Of a DNA stretch of 64,000 nt, positions 8,607 to 15,344 are shown piece after piece (the stretch's first letter is position 1; each line of letters starts with the position of its first letter). The stretch lies in NCBI RefSeq assembly GCF_050717545.1, contig NZ_JBOITN010000029.1, forward strand, positions 96,802-160,801, written 5' to 3'. The notes beneath the pieces were generated by a model, which was not told the origin of the DNA, ran no database searches, and saw nothing but the letters and a program-made list of their open reading frames with translations. Origin of the DNA: Clostridium_AD sp050717545 (GTDB lineage: Bacteria > Bacillota > Clostridia > Clostridiales > Clostridiaceae). A program made the position numbers and the translations under genes.

Positions 8607-9944
8607 TTAATATGCTATTCCTTGTGAATACATAGCCTCTGCTACTTTAATAAACCCTGCTATATTAGCACCTGCAAGCAAATTACCTTCAAATCCGAAT
8701 TCTTTTGCTGCATTACTAGAATTTATATAAATTTCTGACATTATAGCCTTTAATTTATCATCAACCTCTTCAAATGTCCATGAGTATCTCATACTGTTTT
8801 GTGACATTTCTAGAGCTGAGGTAGCTACGCCACCTGCATTAACTGCTTTAGCAGGTCCAAAAAGCACTTTGCTTTTTAAGAAAACCTGAATTGCTTCTGG
8901 AGTGGAAGGCATATTAGCACCTTCTCCAACTGCTATACATCCGTTTGATACAAGAGCTTTTGCAGAAGCTTCATCTAGTTCGTTTTGAGTAGCACAAGGA
9001 AGTGCTATATCACACTTTATTGTCCAAATTCCTGTGCAACCTTCATGATATACTGCTGTAGGGTGGTATGTAACATACTCGCTAATTCTTTTTCTTTCTA
9101 CTTCCTTTAGTTTTTTTATTGTATCTAAATTAATTCCATTAGCATCATATATGTATCCATTAGAATCGCTTAACGCAACTACATTTGCTCCAAGCTGGAT
9201 AGCTTTTTCTGCTCCGTATATTGCAACGTTTCCTGAACCTGAAATTACGACAGTTTTATTTTTGAAAGAATTTCCAGTAGCTTTAAGCATTTCTTCAACG
9301 AAATAACACATGCCATATCCGGTAGCTTCTGTTCGCGCAAGACTGCCGCCATATGGAAGACCCTTTCCGGTTAATACTCCTGTAAATTCATTTCTAAGTC
9401 TTTTATATTGACCATACATATAGCCGATTTCACGGCCACCAACACCAATATCGCCAGCAGGTACATCAGTATCAGCTCCAATATGTTTTGAAAGTTCAGT
9501 CATAAAACTCTGACAGAATTTCATTATTTCTCTATCGGATTTCCCCTTAGGATCAAAATCACTTCCGCCTTTAGCGCCACCGAGTGGTAGACCTGTTAGT
9601 GAGTTTTTAAATGTTTGTTCAAAACCAAGAAATTTAATAATACTAAGGTTAACTGAAGGATGAAGTCTTAAACCACCCTTATAAGGTCCGATAGCACTAT
9701 TGAATTGGACACGGAAACCTCTATTTACTTTTACTACATCATTGTCATCTACCCAGGAAACTCTAAACATGATTTGTCTTTCTGGTTCAACAAGCCTTTC
9801 GAATATTCCAGCAGCCATCCATTCGGGATGTGCTACAGCTACAGGTTCCAAAGATTCTAATATTTCTTTTACAGCTTGATGAAATTCTGGTTCATTTGGA
9901 TTTTTTTTAATTACTTGTTTGGATAAATTTGATAATAAACTCAT
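8607..9944 (-). CDS. gdhA: NADP-type glutamate dehydrogenase
   Basis: This 445-residue enzyme makes glutamate from 2-oxoglutarate, ammonium and NAD(P)H in the cytoplasm. The length and the N-terminal NPNEPEFHQAVKEIL identify the hexameric GdhA class. The catalytic lysine motif PLGGAKGGSDFDPKG and the dinucleotide fold GSGNVAIYGAEKA are both visible. The family suggests NADP (EC 1.4.1.4), but clostridial members of this class can be NAD-linked, so cofactor choice is inferred. It converges on the Amt-PII gene and lies in the same stretch as gltBD. AGGAGG lies before the ATG. The leader holds two strong hairpins. Confidence 0.96.
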   Translation of the reverse strand: MSLLSNLSKQVIKKNPNEPEFHQAVKEILESLEPVAVAHPEWMAAGIFERLVEPERQIMFRVSWVDDNDVVKVNRGFRVQFNSAIGPYKGGLRLHPSVNLSIIKFLGFEQTFKNSLTGLPLGGAKGGSDFDPKGKSDREIMKFCQSFMTELSKHIGADTDVPAGDIGVGGREIGYMYGQYKRLRNEFTGVLTGKGLPYGGSLARTEATGYGMCYFVEEMLKATGNSFKNKTVVISGSGNVAIYGAEKAIQLGANVVALSDSNGYIYDANGINLDTIKKLKEVERKRISEYVTYHPTAVYHEGCTGIWTIKCDIALPCATQNELDEASAKALVSNGCIAVGEGANMPSTPEAIQVFLKSKVLFGPAKAVNAGGVATSALEMSQNSMRYSWTFEEVDDKLKAIMSEIYINSSNAAKEFGFEGNLLAGANIAGFIKVAEAMYSQGIAY

Positions 9945-9964
9945 TATTATAACCTCCTGAAAAT

Positions 9965-10045
9965 CTATAACATAACTATAACATATAATTGAATTGATAG
10001 TTATGTTATAGATACATGCAATATTATAAAAATTGCATGTATCTA
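9965..10045 (-). promoter_or_regulatory. Two tandem perfect hairpins forming the gdhA 5' leader
   Basis: In transcript order, hairpin A pairs 10032-10045 with 10009-10022 (14 perfect base pairs, 9-base loop). Hairpin B pairs 9997-10011 with 9965-9979 (15 perfect base pairs, 17-base loop). The two share three bases at their junction. Hairpin A starts where transcription is predicted to begin, and hairpin B ends a few bases before the AGGAGG. Function is not known. Confidence 0.6.
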
Positions 10046-10052
10046 TTAGTAT

Positions 10053-10081
10053 ATTTTATCATTTTAACAACTTTATTACAA
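10053..10081 (-). promoter_or_regulatory. Promoter of gdhA
   Basis: On the minus strand TTGTAA (10081-10076) and TAAAAT (10058-10053) are 17 bases apart. Transcription would begin near 10046, at the foot of the first leader hairpin. Confidence 0.55.
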
Positions 10082-10106
10082 CTTTTTAAGAAAAATAAAA
10101 GTTGCT

Positions 10107-10140
10107 TATATCTAGCAAGCAGAGGAAGGTGCTAGATATA
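10107..10140. repeat. Inverted repeat upstream of the gdhA promoter
   Basis: TATATCTAGCA pairs with TGCTAGATATA (11 of 11), with a 12-base purine-rich loop. It sits about 26 bases upstream of the gdhA -35 element, so it could be an operator or a small RNA hairpin. Confidence 0.45.
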
Positions 10141-10397
10141 GTACAGTATGGAAATTTATTTTAATATTATCTTTATGAAATATTATGTAAAACAAGTTTC
10201 ATAAATAACTACAATAATTATTTAGAAATGAATAAAAAAATAAAAATAGAAATAGTTGTTTGTGATATTTCTGTAGATTTAGTTGTGGAGACAGCTTTTT
10301 TTAATAAAAATAAAAGACTTTTCTTATATTTGTTGTTATAATTTTATTAATAAGTTCTAACTTAATACGTTATATAATGAAAGGAGATTTATAAACT

Positions 10398-10472
10398 ATG
10401 AAATTTGTTACCAAAACAATAGCAATATATTTCCAGGGAAATAAAGTATGTATTAAGATAACAAATGCATAG
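10398..10472 (+). CDS. Possible 24-residue small protein
   Basis: This short frame, ATG to TAG, encodes a basic peptide beginning MKFVTKTIAIYF. AAGGAG stands 11 bases before the ATG, a little farther than usual. The codons are ordinary for this genome. It lies in the spacer between gdhA and the amidohydrolase, just before a copy of the dispersed repeat. I recognise no family. It could be a leader peptide, a small protein or chance. Confidence 0.25.
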   Translation: MKFVTKTIAIYFQGNKVCIKITNA

Positions 10473-10491
10473 CAACAAATTAAAGGGTTAG

Positions 10492-10534
10492 TTAAATAAT
10501 ATCCTGCGTAGCTGAAATGTCTTTAAATAATTAA
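10492..10534 (+). repeat. Dispersed about 43-bp repeat, copy A
   Basis: This stretch, with the core GTAGCTGAAATGTC, matches 54827-54869 over all 43 positions at about 36 identities. A third copy is inverted at 24781-24813. It ends 14 bases before the amidohydrolase start. Confidence 0.6.
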
Positions 10535-10548
10535 AAGGGGTTAATTAC

Positions 10549-11715
10549 ATGCAGAATGAACAATTACTTAAAATCATTAATAACTTAGAGGAGAAACTTA
10601 TAGAAGTACGACATGATTTTCATAAACATCCCGAATTGTCAAATGAGGAAATTAACACCACAAAGACTTTGCGTAAACTATTAAATGAGGCTAGTATTTG
10701 TATACTTGAGTTACCTCTCAAAACGGGATTAGTTGCTGAGGTAAAAGGATTTAAAGAAGGCCCAATTATTGCAATTAGAGGGGACATAGATGCATTACCT
10801 ATTATTGAAGAAACGGATTTGGATTATAAGTCAGAAGTTTTTGGTAAAATGCATGCTTGTGGTCATGATTTTCATACAACCGTTATTTTAGGTGCAGCTT
10901 ATTTATTAAAACAACAGCAATCAACATTAGTTGGAACGGTACGTTTTGTATTTCAACCATCTGAAGAGACAGGACATGGTGCAGAAGAAGTTTTAGAATC
11001 TGGAGCTCTAAAAGATGTGTCTGCAATTTTTGGACTGCACAGTGCTCCAGGCCTAGAAGTAGGTTGTCTTGGAACAAATGAGGGACCAATGTACGCAGCA
11101 GTTGACCGATTTGAAATTGAAATTGTGGGAGTTGGATCGCATGCATCATCACCGGAAAAGGGAATAGATCCAATAATTGTTGCAGCCCATATAATAACGT
11201 CATTACAAACAATTGTTAGTCGAAGTGTTAGCGCATTTGATCAAGTGGTTGTTAGTGTTACACATATACAAAGCGGCAATACATGGAATGTAATTCCTAG
11301 CTCAGCTTACATTGAAGGGACTGTGAGAACACTTAACACTGAAACAAGAGAGTTGATTCCTCAAAAAATGCGACAAATAATTAATGGCTTAGCTGACTCA
11401 TTTGGTGCAACTGCAGAATTTAAATGGTTTGAGGGACCACCAGCAACAAATAATACAGCTCAGTGGACATCTATTGCAATAGATGTAGCCAAAGAGCAGG
11501 GTTTTAAAATTAAGGAATTATCACCATCCTTAGCTGGTGAAGATTTCGCCTATTACCAAGAGCAAATACCAGGGGCGTTTGTGAATATTGGTACAGGTGT
11601 TTCATATTCACTTCATCATCCGAAGTTTAAAGTAGATGATGCTGCACTATTGCCAAGTGCTAATTATTTTGCACAACTTGCCAAGAGTGCTTTAAATATT
11701 TTGACAGAAAAATAA
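10549..11715 (+). CDS. M20-family amidohydrolase, YxeP-like (N-acyl amino acid deacylase)
   Basis: This 388-residue cytoplasmic metallohydrolase resembles B. subtilis YxeP along its whole length. Metal-binding motifs are MHACGHDFHT, EETGHG and the C-terminal GEDFAYY, with a dimerisation lid domain around residues 180-290. YxeP-type enzymes remove acetyl groups from N-acetylcysteine and related compounds. Adjacency to the cysteine-controlled operon downstream fits such a role, but hippurate, IAA-amino acid or diaminopimelate substrates remain possible. It is monocistronic, closed by a 17-bp terminator. Arginine is mostly encoded by CGA/CGT (about six of nine), whereas neighbours prefer AGA/AGG, and a dispersed repeat sits immediately upstream. 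Both hint at acquisition. Confidence 0.9.
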   Translation: MQNEQLLKIINNLEEKLIEVRHDFHKHPELSNEEINTTKTLRKLLNEASICILELPLKTGLVAEVKGFKEGPIIAIRGDIDALPIIEETDLDYKSEVFGKMHACGHDFHTTVILGAAYLLKQQQSTLVGTVRFVFQPSEETGHGAEEVLESGALKDVSAIFGLHSAPGLEVGCLGTNEGPMYAAVDRFEIEIVGVGSHASSPEKGIDPIIVAAHIITSLQTIVSRSVSAFDQVVVSVTHIQSGNTWNVIPSSAYIEGTVRTLNTETRELIPQKMRQIINGLADSFGATAEFKWFEGPPATNNTAQWTSIAIDVAKEQGFKIKELSPSLAGEDFAYYQEQIPGAFVNIGTGVSYSLHHPKFKVDDAALLPSANYFAQLAKSALNILTEK

Positions 11716-11739
11716 AGTTATAATTATTTATAAATTTTG

Positions 11740-11782
11740 AAAGTCAGTGAGAATGAGTTAATTCATTCTCACTGACTTTTTA
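11740..11782 (+). terminator. Intrinsic terminator after the amidohydrolase
   Basis: There is a perfect 17-bp stem (11740-11756 with 11763-11779), a 6-base loop and a T run. Confidence 0.9.
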
Positions 11783-11916
11783 TATTTACATAAGAATAAT
11801 GTGAATATAAAAATTAATAGACAGTATAAATATCTTAAATTAGGGTCACAAAAATAAATTGGAGCATATAATAAAATATAACTAATCCGATATGAATACT
11901 AAAAAATACAATGAAA

Positions 11917-12152
11917 AAGGAAAGTAGTATGTTGCTAGGGTACAGAGAGGAAGCGGTGATGAGAAGCTTCTACCTAAATATGTATGAAGTGCCCTTTGGA
12001 GTATGGACCCGAAATAATAGTAGGGGACCACGGGTTCGCCCGTTAAGGCGATAAAGCATTTTGTGCTTGGATTTAAGGGATTCTATATTTAATTAGAGTG
12101 GGATCGCGGAGTTTATAAAGCTTCGTCTCTAAAAAGAGACGGGGCTTTTTGC
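11917..12152 (+). promoter_or_regulatory. T-box leader with cysteine specifier (UGC)
   Basis: This is a classic tRNA-sensing leader. The purine-rich Stem I base is near 11919, and the AG-bulge region is at AGAGAGG. The specifier loop reads GAAG followed by TGC (11990-11992), a Cys codon. The T-box bulge AGAGTGGGATCGCGG is at 12095-12109. A terminator of 13 pairs lies at about 12119-12148, including two G-U, before a T run. Uncharged tRNA-Cys should stabilise the antiterminator and turn on the downstream sulfur genes. The T-box base facing the tRNA discriminator is G, so pairing with U73 of tRNA-Cys would be a wobble. A TATAAT at 11867-11872 could be the -10 element. Confidence 0.88.
12118..12150 (+). 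terminator. Regulated terminator of the Cys T-box
   Basis: AAGCTTCGTCTCT pairs with AGAGACGGGGCTT, followed by T residues. The 5' arm is shared with the alternative antiterminator that contains the T-box sequence. Confidence 0.8.
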
Positions 12153-12183
12153 AGTAAAAAAATAAATTAATGGAGGATGTATT

Positions 12184-12828
12184 ATGAGCTCATTGGATTA
12201 TTTCAACGAAATAGCTAAAAATTGGAATATAATAAGAAGTGAGTATTTTGAAGAAAGATTAAAGTACAAGGTATTATCTAAAGTGAGTATCAAAGACAAG
12301 GTAGTGGCAGATCTTGGATGTGGCACTGGATTTTTATCTTTAGCACTTGCATTAGATGCAAGTATTGTTTTTTCTATAGATCAATCAGTAAACATGCTAG
12401 TAGAGACCAAAAAACTAATGGAAATTAAAAAATTTAATAATGTATATCCAATAAGATCATCAATAGACAACTTGGCGTTGTTTGATGAATCAGTTGATGT
12501 TGTATTCATTAATATGGCACTTCATCATGTAAAGGATGCTAAACGTGCGATTGAAGAGATGTTTAGAATAATTAAAAAAGATGGAACTTTAATAATATCT
12601 GATGTAGAGGAGCACAACGGCGAATGGGCAAAGGAAGAAATGTTTGATGAATGGCTTGGGTTTTCAAATGACCAGATTAAAGAGTGGTTAACTGAGGCTG
12701 GGTTTAATACGGTTAGCATAGAGAATACAGATTTAAAATGCAAAGGGTACTCAAGTAAAGGAGAATTTACGCAAACTGGTATTTTTATTGCAGTAGCAAA
12801 TAAAGGGGGAGTAGATTATGAAATTTAA
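12184..12828 (+). CDS. SAM-dependent methyltransferase of the methionine-to-cysteine operon (UbiG-like)
   Basis: This is a 214-residue class I methyltransferase. SAM-binding motif I is VADLGCGTGFLSLALA near residue 41, then the acidic residue in SIDQSVNML and the motif NMALHHVKD. It is the first gene after the Cys T-box. In C. acetobutylicum and C. perfringens the same position is held by the gene called ubiG in the ubiG-mccBA(-luxS) operon, and B. subtilis has yrrT in its equivalent. Its substrate in that pathway is not established, and a ubiquinone role is unlikely here. GGAGG lies before the ATG. It overlaps the 5' end of the mccB relic by 11 bases. Confidence 0.88.
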   Translation: MSSLDYFNEIAKNWNIIRSEYFEERLKYKVLSKVSIKDKVVADLGCGTGFLSLALALDASIVFSIDQSVNMLVETKKLMEIKKFNNVYPIRSSIDNLALFDESVDVVFINMALHHVKDAKRAIEEMFRIIKKDGTLIISDVEEHNGEWAKEEMFDEWLGFSNDQIKEWLTEAGFNTVSIENTDLKCKGYSSKGEFTQTGIFIAVANKGGVDYEI

Positions 12829-13559
12829 TTCATTATTAATACACGCAGGGGTGGATGGTGACAAGCTTACAGGAGCAGTTAACATCCCAATATATCAAAC
12901 GTCAACTTATTGTTGATAATACGTTTATGACACCTTATTTCCAAAGGCCTATTACGCTTGGCGCTGATATTGTAATCCATAGTGGTACCAAATATTTAGG
13001 CGGACACAGTGACCTTGTAGCAGGACTTGTTGTAGTAAATGATGAAACGCTAGGAGAAAAACTTCATTTTATACAAAATTCAACCGGAGGGGTTCTTGGA
13101 CCTTTCGATTCATTTCTTCTAATTAGAGGAATTAAAACACTAGGGGTTAGAATGGATAGACATAATGATAATGCTATTAGAATAGCTGAGTTTTTACAAA
13201 AGAGAGAAGAAGTTGAAAAGGTATATTATCCTGGACTTATTAATCATCCTTCACACGTTATTCATAAAGCACAAGCGACCGGATTTGGCGGAATGGTGTC
13301 CTTTGTTATAAAAAAAGAATATGATTACAAAAAGTTTTTAGGAGCATTAAATCTTATAACATTAGCGGAGAGTCTGGGAGGGGTTGAATCACTTATTTGT
13401 CATCCGGCGTCTATGACTCATGCTGCAATACCTAAAGAACTTAGAGATAAGGTAGGAATAAGCGATAATTTAGTAAGGTTATCAGTAGGTATTGAGGATG
13501 TTTACGATATACAGCAAGATTTAGTTAATGCATTTAAGGAGGTCGGTTTTAATGGTTAA
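12818..13559 (+). pseudogene. mccB: mccB (cystathionine gamma-lyase) with internal deletion and frameshift
   Basis: The gene starts at ATG 12818 with a normal N-terminus (MKFNSLLIHAGVDGDKLTG to IYQTSTY) and then hits TGA at 12914. From about 12906 another frame continues with LIVDNTFMTPYFQRP, the active-site SGTKYLGGHSD lysine motif and a normal C-terminus. About 130 residues are missing, including the SRTGNPTR substrate/PLP region and the aromatic and glycine residues holding PLP. The two parts meet at a short ACTTATT-like sequence. A start at ATG 12855 would give 234 residues, but its first 17 codons read the N-terminal part out of frame. Intact MccB splits cystathionine to cysteine, 2-oxobutyrate and ammonia. 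This copy should be inactive. Confidence 0.9.
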
Positions 13560-14004
13560 AATTGAAAGTTTTTCATTAGATCATACAAAGGTGAGGGCGC
13601 CGTATGTGAGAAAGTGTGAAGTTAAGATAGGAGAAAAAGGGGATATAGTAACAAAATTCGATTTAAGGTTCATGCAACCCAATGCTGAATATATGGACAT
13701 AACAGCTATCCATACTTTAGAACATTTACTTGCTGGATATATGAGAGAAGTCTTAGAGGGTATTATAGACATATCACCTATGGGCTGTAGAACTGGGTTT
13801 TACATGATTGTATGGAATGATGTTAGCGTAAATAAGGTTATTGAGACGCTAAACTATGGACTTAAGAAGGTATTAGAGTCTGATGCAATACCAGCAGCGA
13901 ATGAAATTCAATGTGGTAATTATAGAGATCACTCTTTAGAAACTGCAAAAAAATATGCACAGTTAGTTTTAAGTAGAGGTGTTAGTAGTGAAATATATAA
14001 ATAG
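13552..14004 (+). CDS. luxS: S-ribosylhomocysteine lyase LuxS
   Basis: This 150-residue enzyme cleaves S-ribosylhomocysteine to homocysteine and DPD, the AI-2 precursor (EC 4.4.1.21). The metal site is complete: His54 and His58 with Glu57 in HTLEHLLAGYMR, and Cys121 in CGNYRDHSL. The conserved GCRTGFYM is also present. I chose ATG 13552 because AAGGAGG precedes it and the protein then begins MVKIESFSLDH, as LuxS should; an upstream in-frame ATG at 13528 adds eight non-conserved residues. It overlaps mccB by eight bases and mccA by about 17. It supplies homocysteine to MccA in this operon. No Pfs/MTA nucleosidase gene is seen here. Confidence 0.96.
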   Translation: MVKIESFSLDHTKVRAPYVRKCEVKIGEKGDIVTKFDLRFMQPNAEYMDITAIHTLEHLLAGYMREVLEGIIDISPMGCRTGFYMIVWNDVSVNKVIETLNYGLKKVLESDAIPAANEIQCGNYRDHSLETAKKYAQLVLSRGVSSEIYK

Positions 14005-14899
14005 TATATTAGAGAATATAGGAAACACACCACTTATTAAATTAAACAATTTGGGGATAAAAGAAGGTGTAAATATATTTGCAAAACTTGAGGGAGAAAA
14101 CCCGGGTGGGAGTGTTAAAGATAGAATCGGAGTGTATTTGATAAAAGACGCAGAAGATAGGGGAATATTAAAAGAAGGATACACAATTGTCGAAGCTACA
14201 GCAGGTAATACTGGAATAGGAGTTGCCCTTGCAGCAATAAACAAAGGATATAATATAATATTTGTGGTACCTGAAAAATTCTCTGTAGAGAAAATAACAT
14301 TAATGATAGCATTAGGTGCAACTATTATTAGTACTCCAAGGAAAGATGGGATGTTAGGTGCAATTGAAAAGGCAAAAGTAATATTGGATGAAATCCCTAA
14401 TTCTATTTCACTTATGCAATTTGAAAATGAGGCTAATCCAAAGGCACATTATGAGACTACTGGACCGGAGATATATGATGCATTAGATGGTGAAATTGAC
14501 TATTTTATTGCAGGAGCAGGAAGTGGTGGGACCTTTAGTGGGATTATGAAATATTTGAAGGGTAAAAACGATAATATAAAGGGTGTTTTAGTTGATCCTT
14601 ATGGATCGACCATAGGGGGTGGTGAGGAACACTGTTATGATATTGAAGGAATAGGAAATAATTTTGTGCCTTGCACTATGAACATGGATTTAGTTGATAG
14701 TGTTATTAAGGTTTCTGATTATGAAGCTAAAAACATGGTAAAATTTATTGCTAAAAAAGAGGGATTATTTGTAGGTAGCTCATCTGGGGCTGCCCTAATA
14801 GCTGCAATAAAAATTTCGAAAATTATAAGCTGTGGTAATATTGTTGCAATATTACCTGATAGAGCAGAAAGGTATTTTAGTAAAGACATCTATAGCTAA
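13988..14899 (+). CDS. mccA: O-acetylserine-dependent cystathionine beta-synthase / cysteine synthase-like MccA
   Basis: This is a PLP enzyme of fold type II, about 303 residues. The PLP lysine lies in NPGGSVKDRIG, the phosphate loop in AGSGGTFSG, and NTPLIKL near the N-terminus is the family start. Position after mccB and luxS in a Cys T-box operon marks it as MccA (YrhA), which joins homocysteine with O-acetylserine to cystathionine. Cysteine synthase activity is the alternative. GTG 13988 is preferred over GTG 13979 because AGAGGTG stands at the right distance. With mccB broken, cystathionine made here would have no local route to cysteine. Confidence 0.9.
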   Translation: MKYINSILENIGNTPLIKLNNLGIKEGVNIFAKLEGENPGGSVKDRIGVYLIKDAEDRGILKEGYTIVEATAGNTGIGVALAAINKGYNIIFVVPEKFSVEKITLMIALGATIISTPRKDGMLGAIEKAKVILDEIPNSISLMQFENEANPKAHYETTGPEIYDALDGEIDYFIAGAGSGGTFSGIMKYLKGKNDNIKGVLVDPYGSTIGGGEEHCYDIEGIGNNFVPCTMNMDLVDSVIKVSDYEAKNMVKFIAKKEGLFVGSSSGAALIAAIKISKIISCGNIVAILPDRAERYFSKDIYS

Positions 14900-15033
14900 A
14901 CATGCTTGAGTTTTGGATTTTAAAAGATATAGGGGATTATAAATATATAAATTTGTGTGAAGCAAGAGGGTTATTTGCTGCATTATTTTTATAGAAAGTG
15001 TAGTTTTTTCAAGATAAAATTACAAAATAAATA
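14900..15033 (+). other. Spacer after mccA, no element recognised
   Basis: I looked here for an antisense S-box riboswitch, which in C. acetobutylicum lies downstream of the equivalent operon. No S-box core is seen on either strand. A 30-codon frame at 14902-14994 has no RBS. Confidence 0.4.
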
Positions 15034-15062
15034 TTGACATGTTTTTACTAATATAATAGTAT
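15034..15062 (+). promoter_or_regulatory. Possible promoter of the small transcription unit
   Basis: TTGACA at 15034-15039 is consensus. TAGTAT at 15057-15062 is 17 bases away, and a better TATAAT at 15052-15057 is too close (12 bases). Confidence 0.4.
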
Positions 15063-15177
15063 GTATGATATAATAAACAGTAGTCATAGTAAGGTGGTAT
15101 CTGTAAATTATCCGTGTTGGATTGAGGATATTGAAGACATATTAGGTGATATTGAAAACGTACTAGAGTGCATTTAG
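15061..15177 (+). CDS. Possible small acidic protein (up to 38 residues)
   Basis: This short frame has its own promoter-like sequence and a strong terminator 12 bases after the stop. It can start at ATG 15061 (38 residues) or, more plausibly for the promoter position, at GTG 15094 (27 residues, MVSVNYPCWIEDIEDILG). It holds two Cys and the repeating acidic pattern IEDIEDILGDIENVLE, which could form an amphipathic helix. There is no good RBS for either start. I do not recognise a family. The unit could equally be a small RNA. Confidence 0.3.
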   Translation: MYDIINSSHSKVVSVNYPCWIEDIEDILGDIENVLECI

Positions 15178-15189
15178 TGAAATAACAGA

Positions 15190-15228
15190 AAATCAGTTAA
15201 AGTGTTAAATTACTTTAACTGATTTTTT
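15190..15228 (+). terminator. Strong intrinsic terminator of the small unit
   Basis: AAATCAGTTAAAGT (15190-15203) pairs perfectly with ACTTTAACTGATTT (15212-15225), with an 8-base loop, ending in a T run. Confidence 0.9.
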
Positions 15229-15344
15229 AATTTATTTATATATTTATTAGATAAACAAAGGAATTTACAATATATAGTCGAATTTAATATAAGAGTAATA
15301 AAAATATTTTACTATTAATAATTATGAACAGAAAGGAATTTTTT

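Noticed and set aside
10173..10204. Inverted TATGAAA...TTTCATA repeat in the gdhA spacer
   Set aside because: Short arms and very AT-rich; expected by chance here.
12855..13559. Reading mccB as an intact 234-residue gene from ATG 12855
   Set aside because: The first 17 residues are out-of-frame translation of the real N-terminus at 12818, and the PLP-domain core is missing, so this is a damaged gene.
14902..14994. A 30-codon frame starting MLEFWILKDIG just after mccA
   Set aside because: No ribosome site, no promoter, and it starts two bases after the mccA stop. Short frames of this size are common by chance.
14900..15330. S-box riboswitch antisense to the sulfur operon
   Set aside because: Searched by eye on both strands and no S-box core was found.
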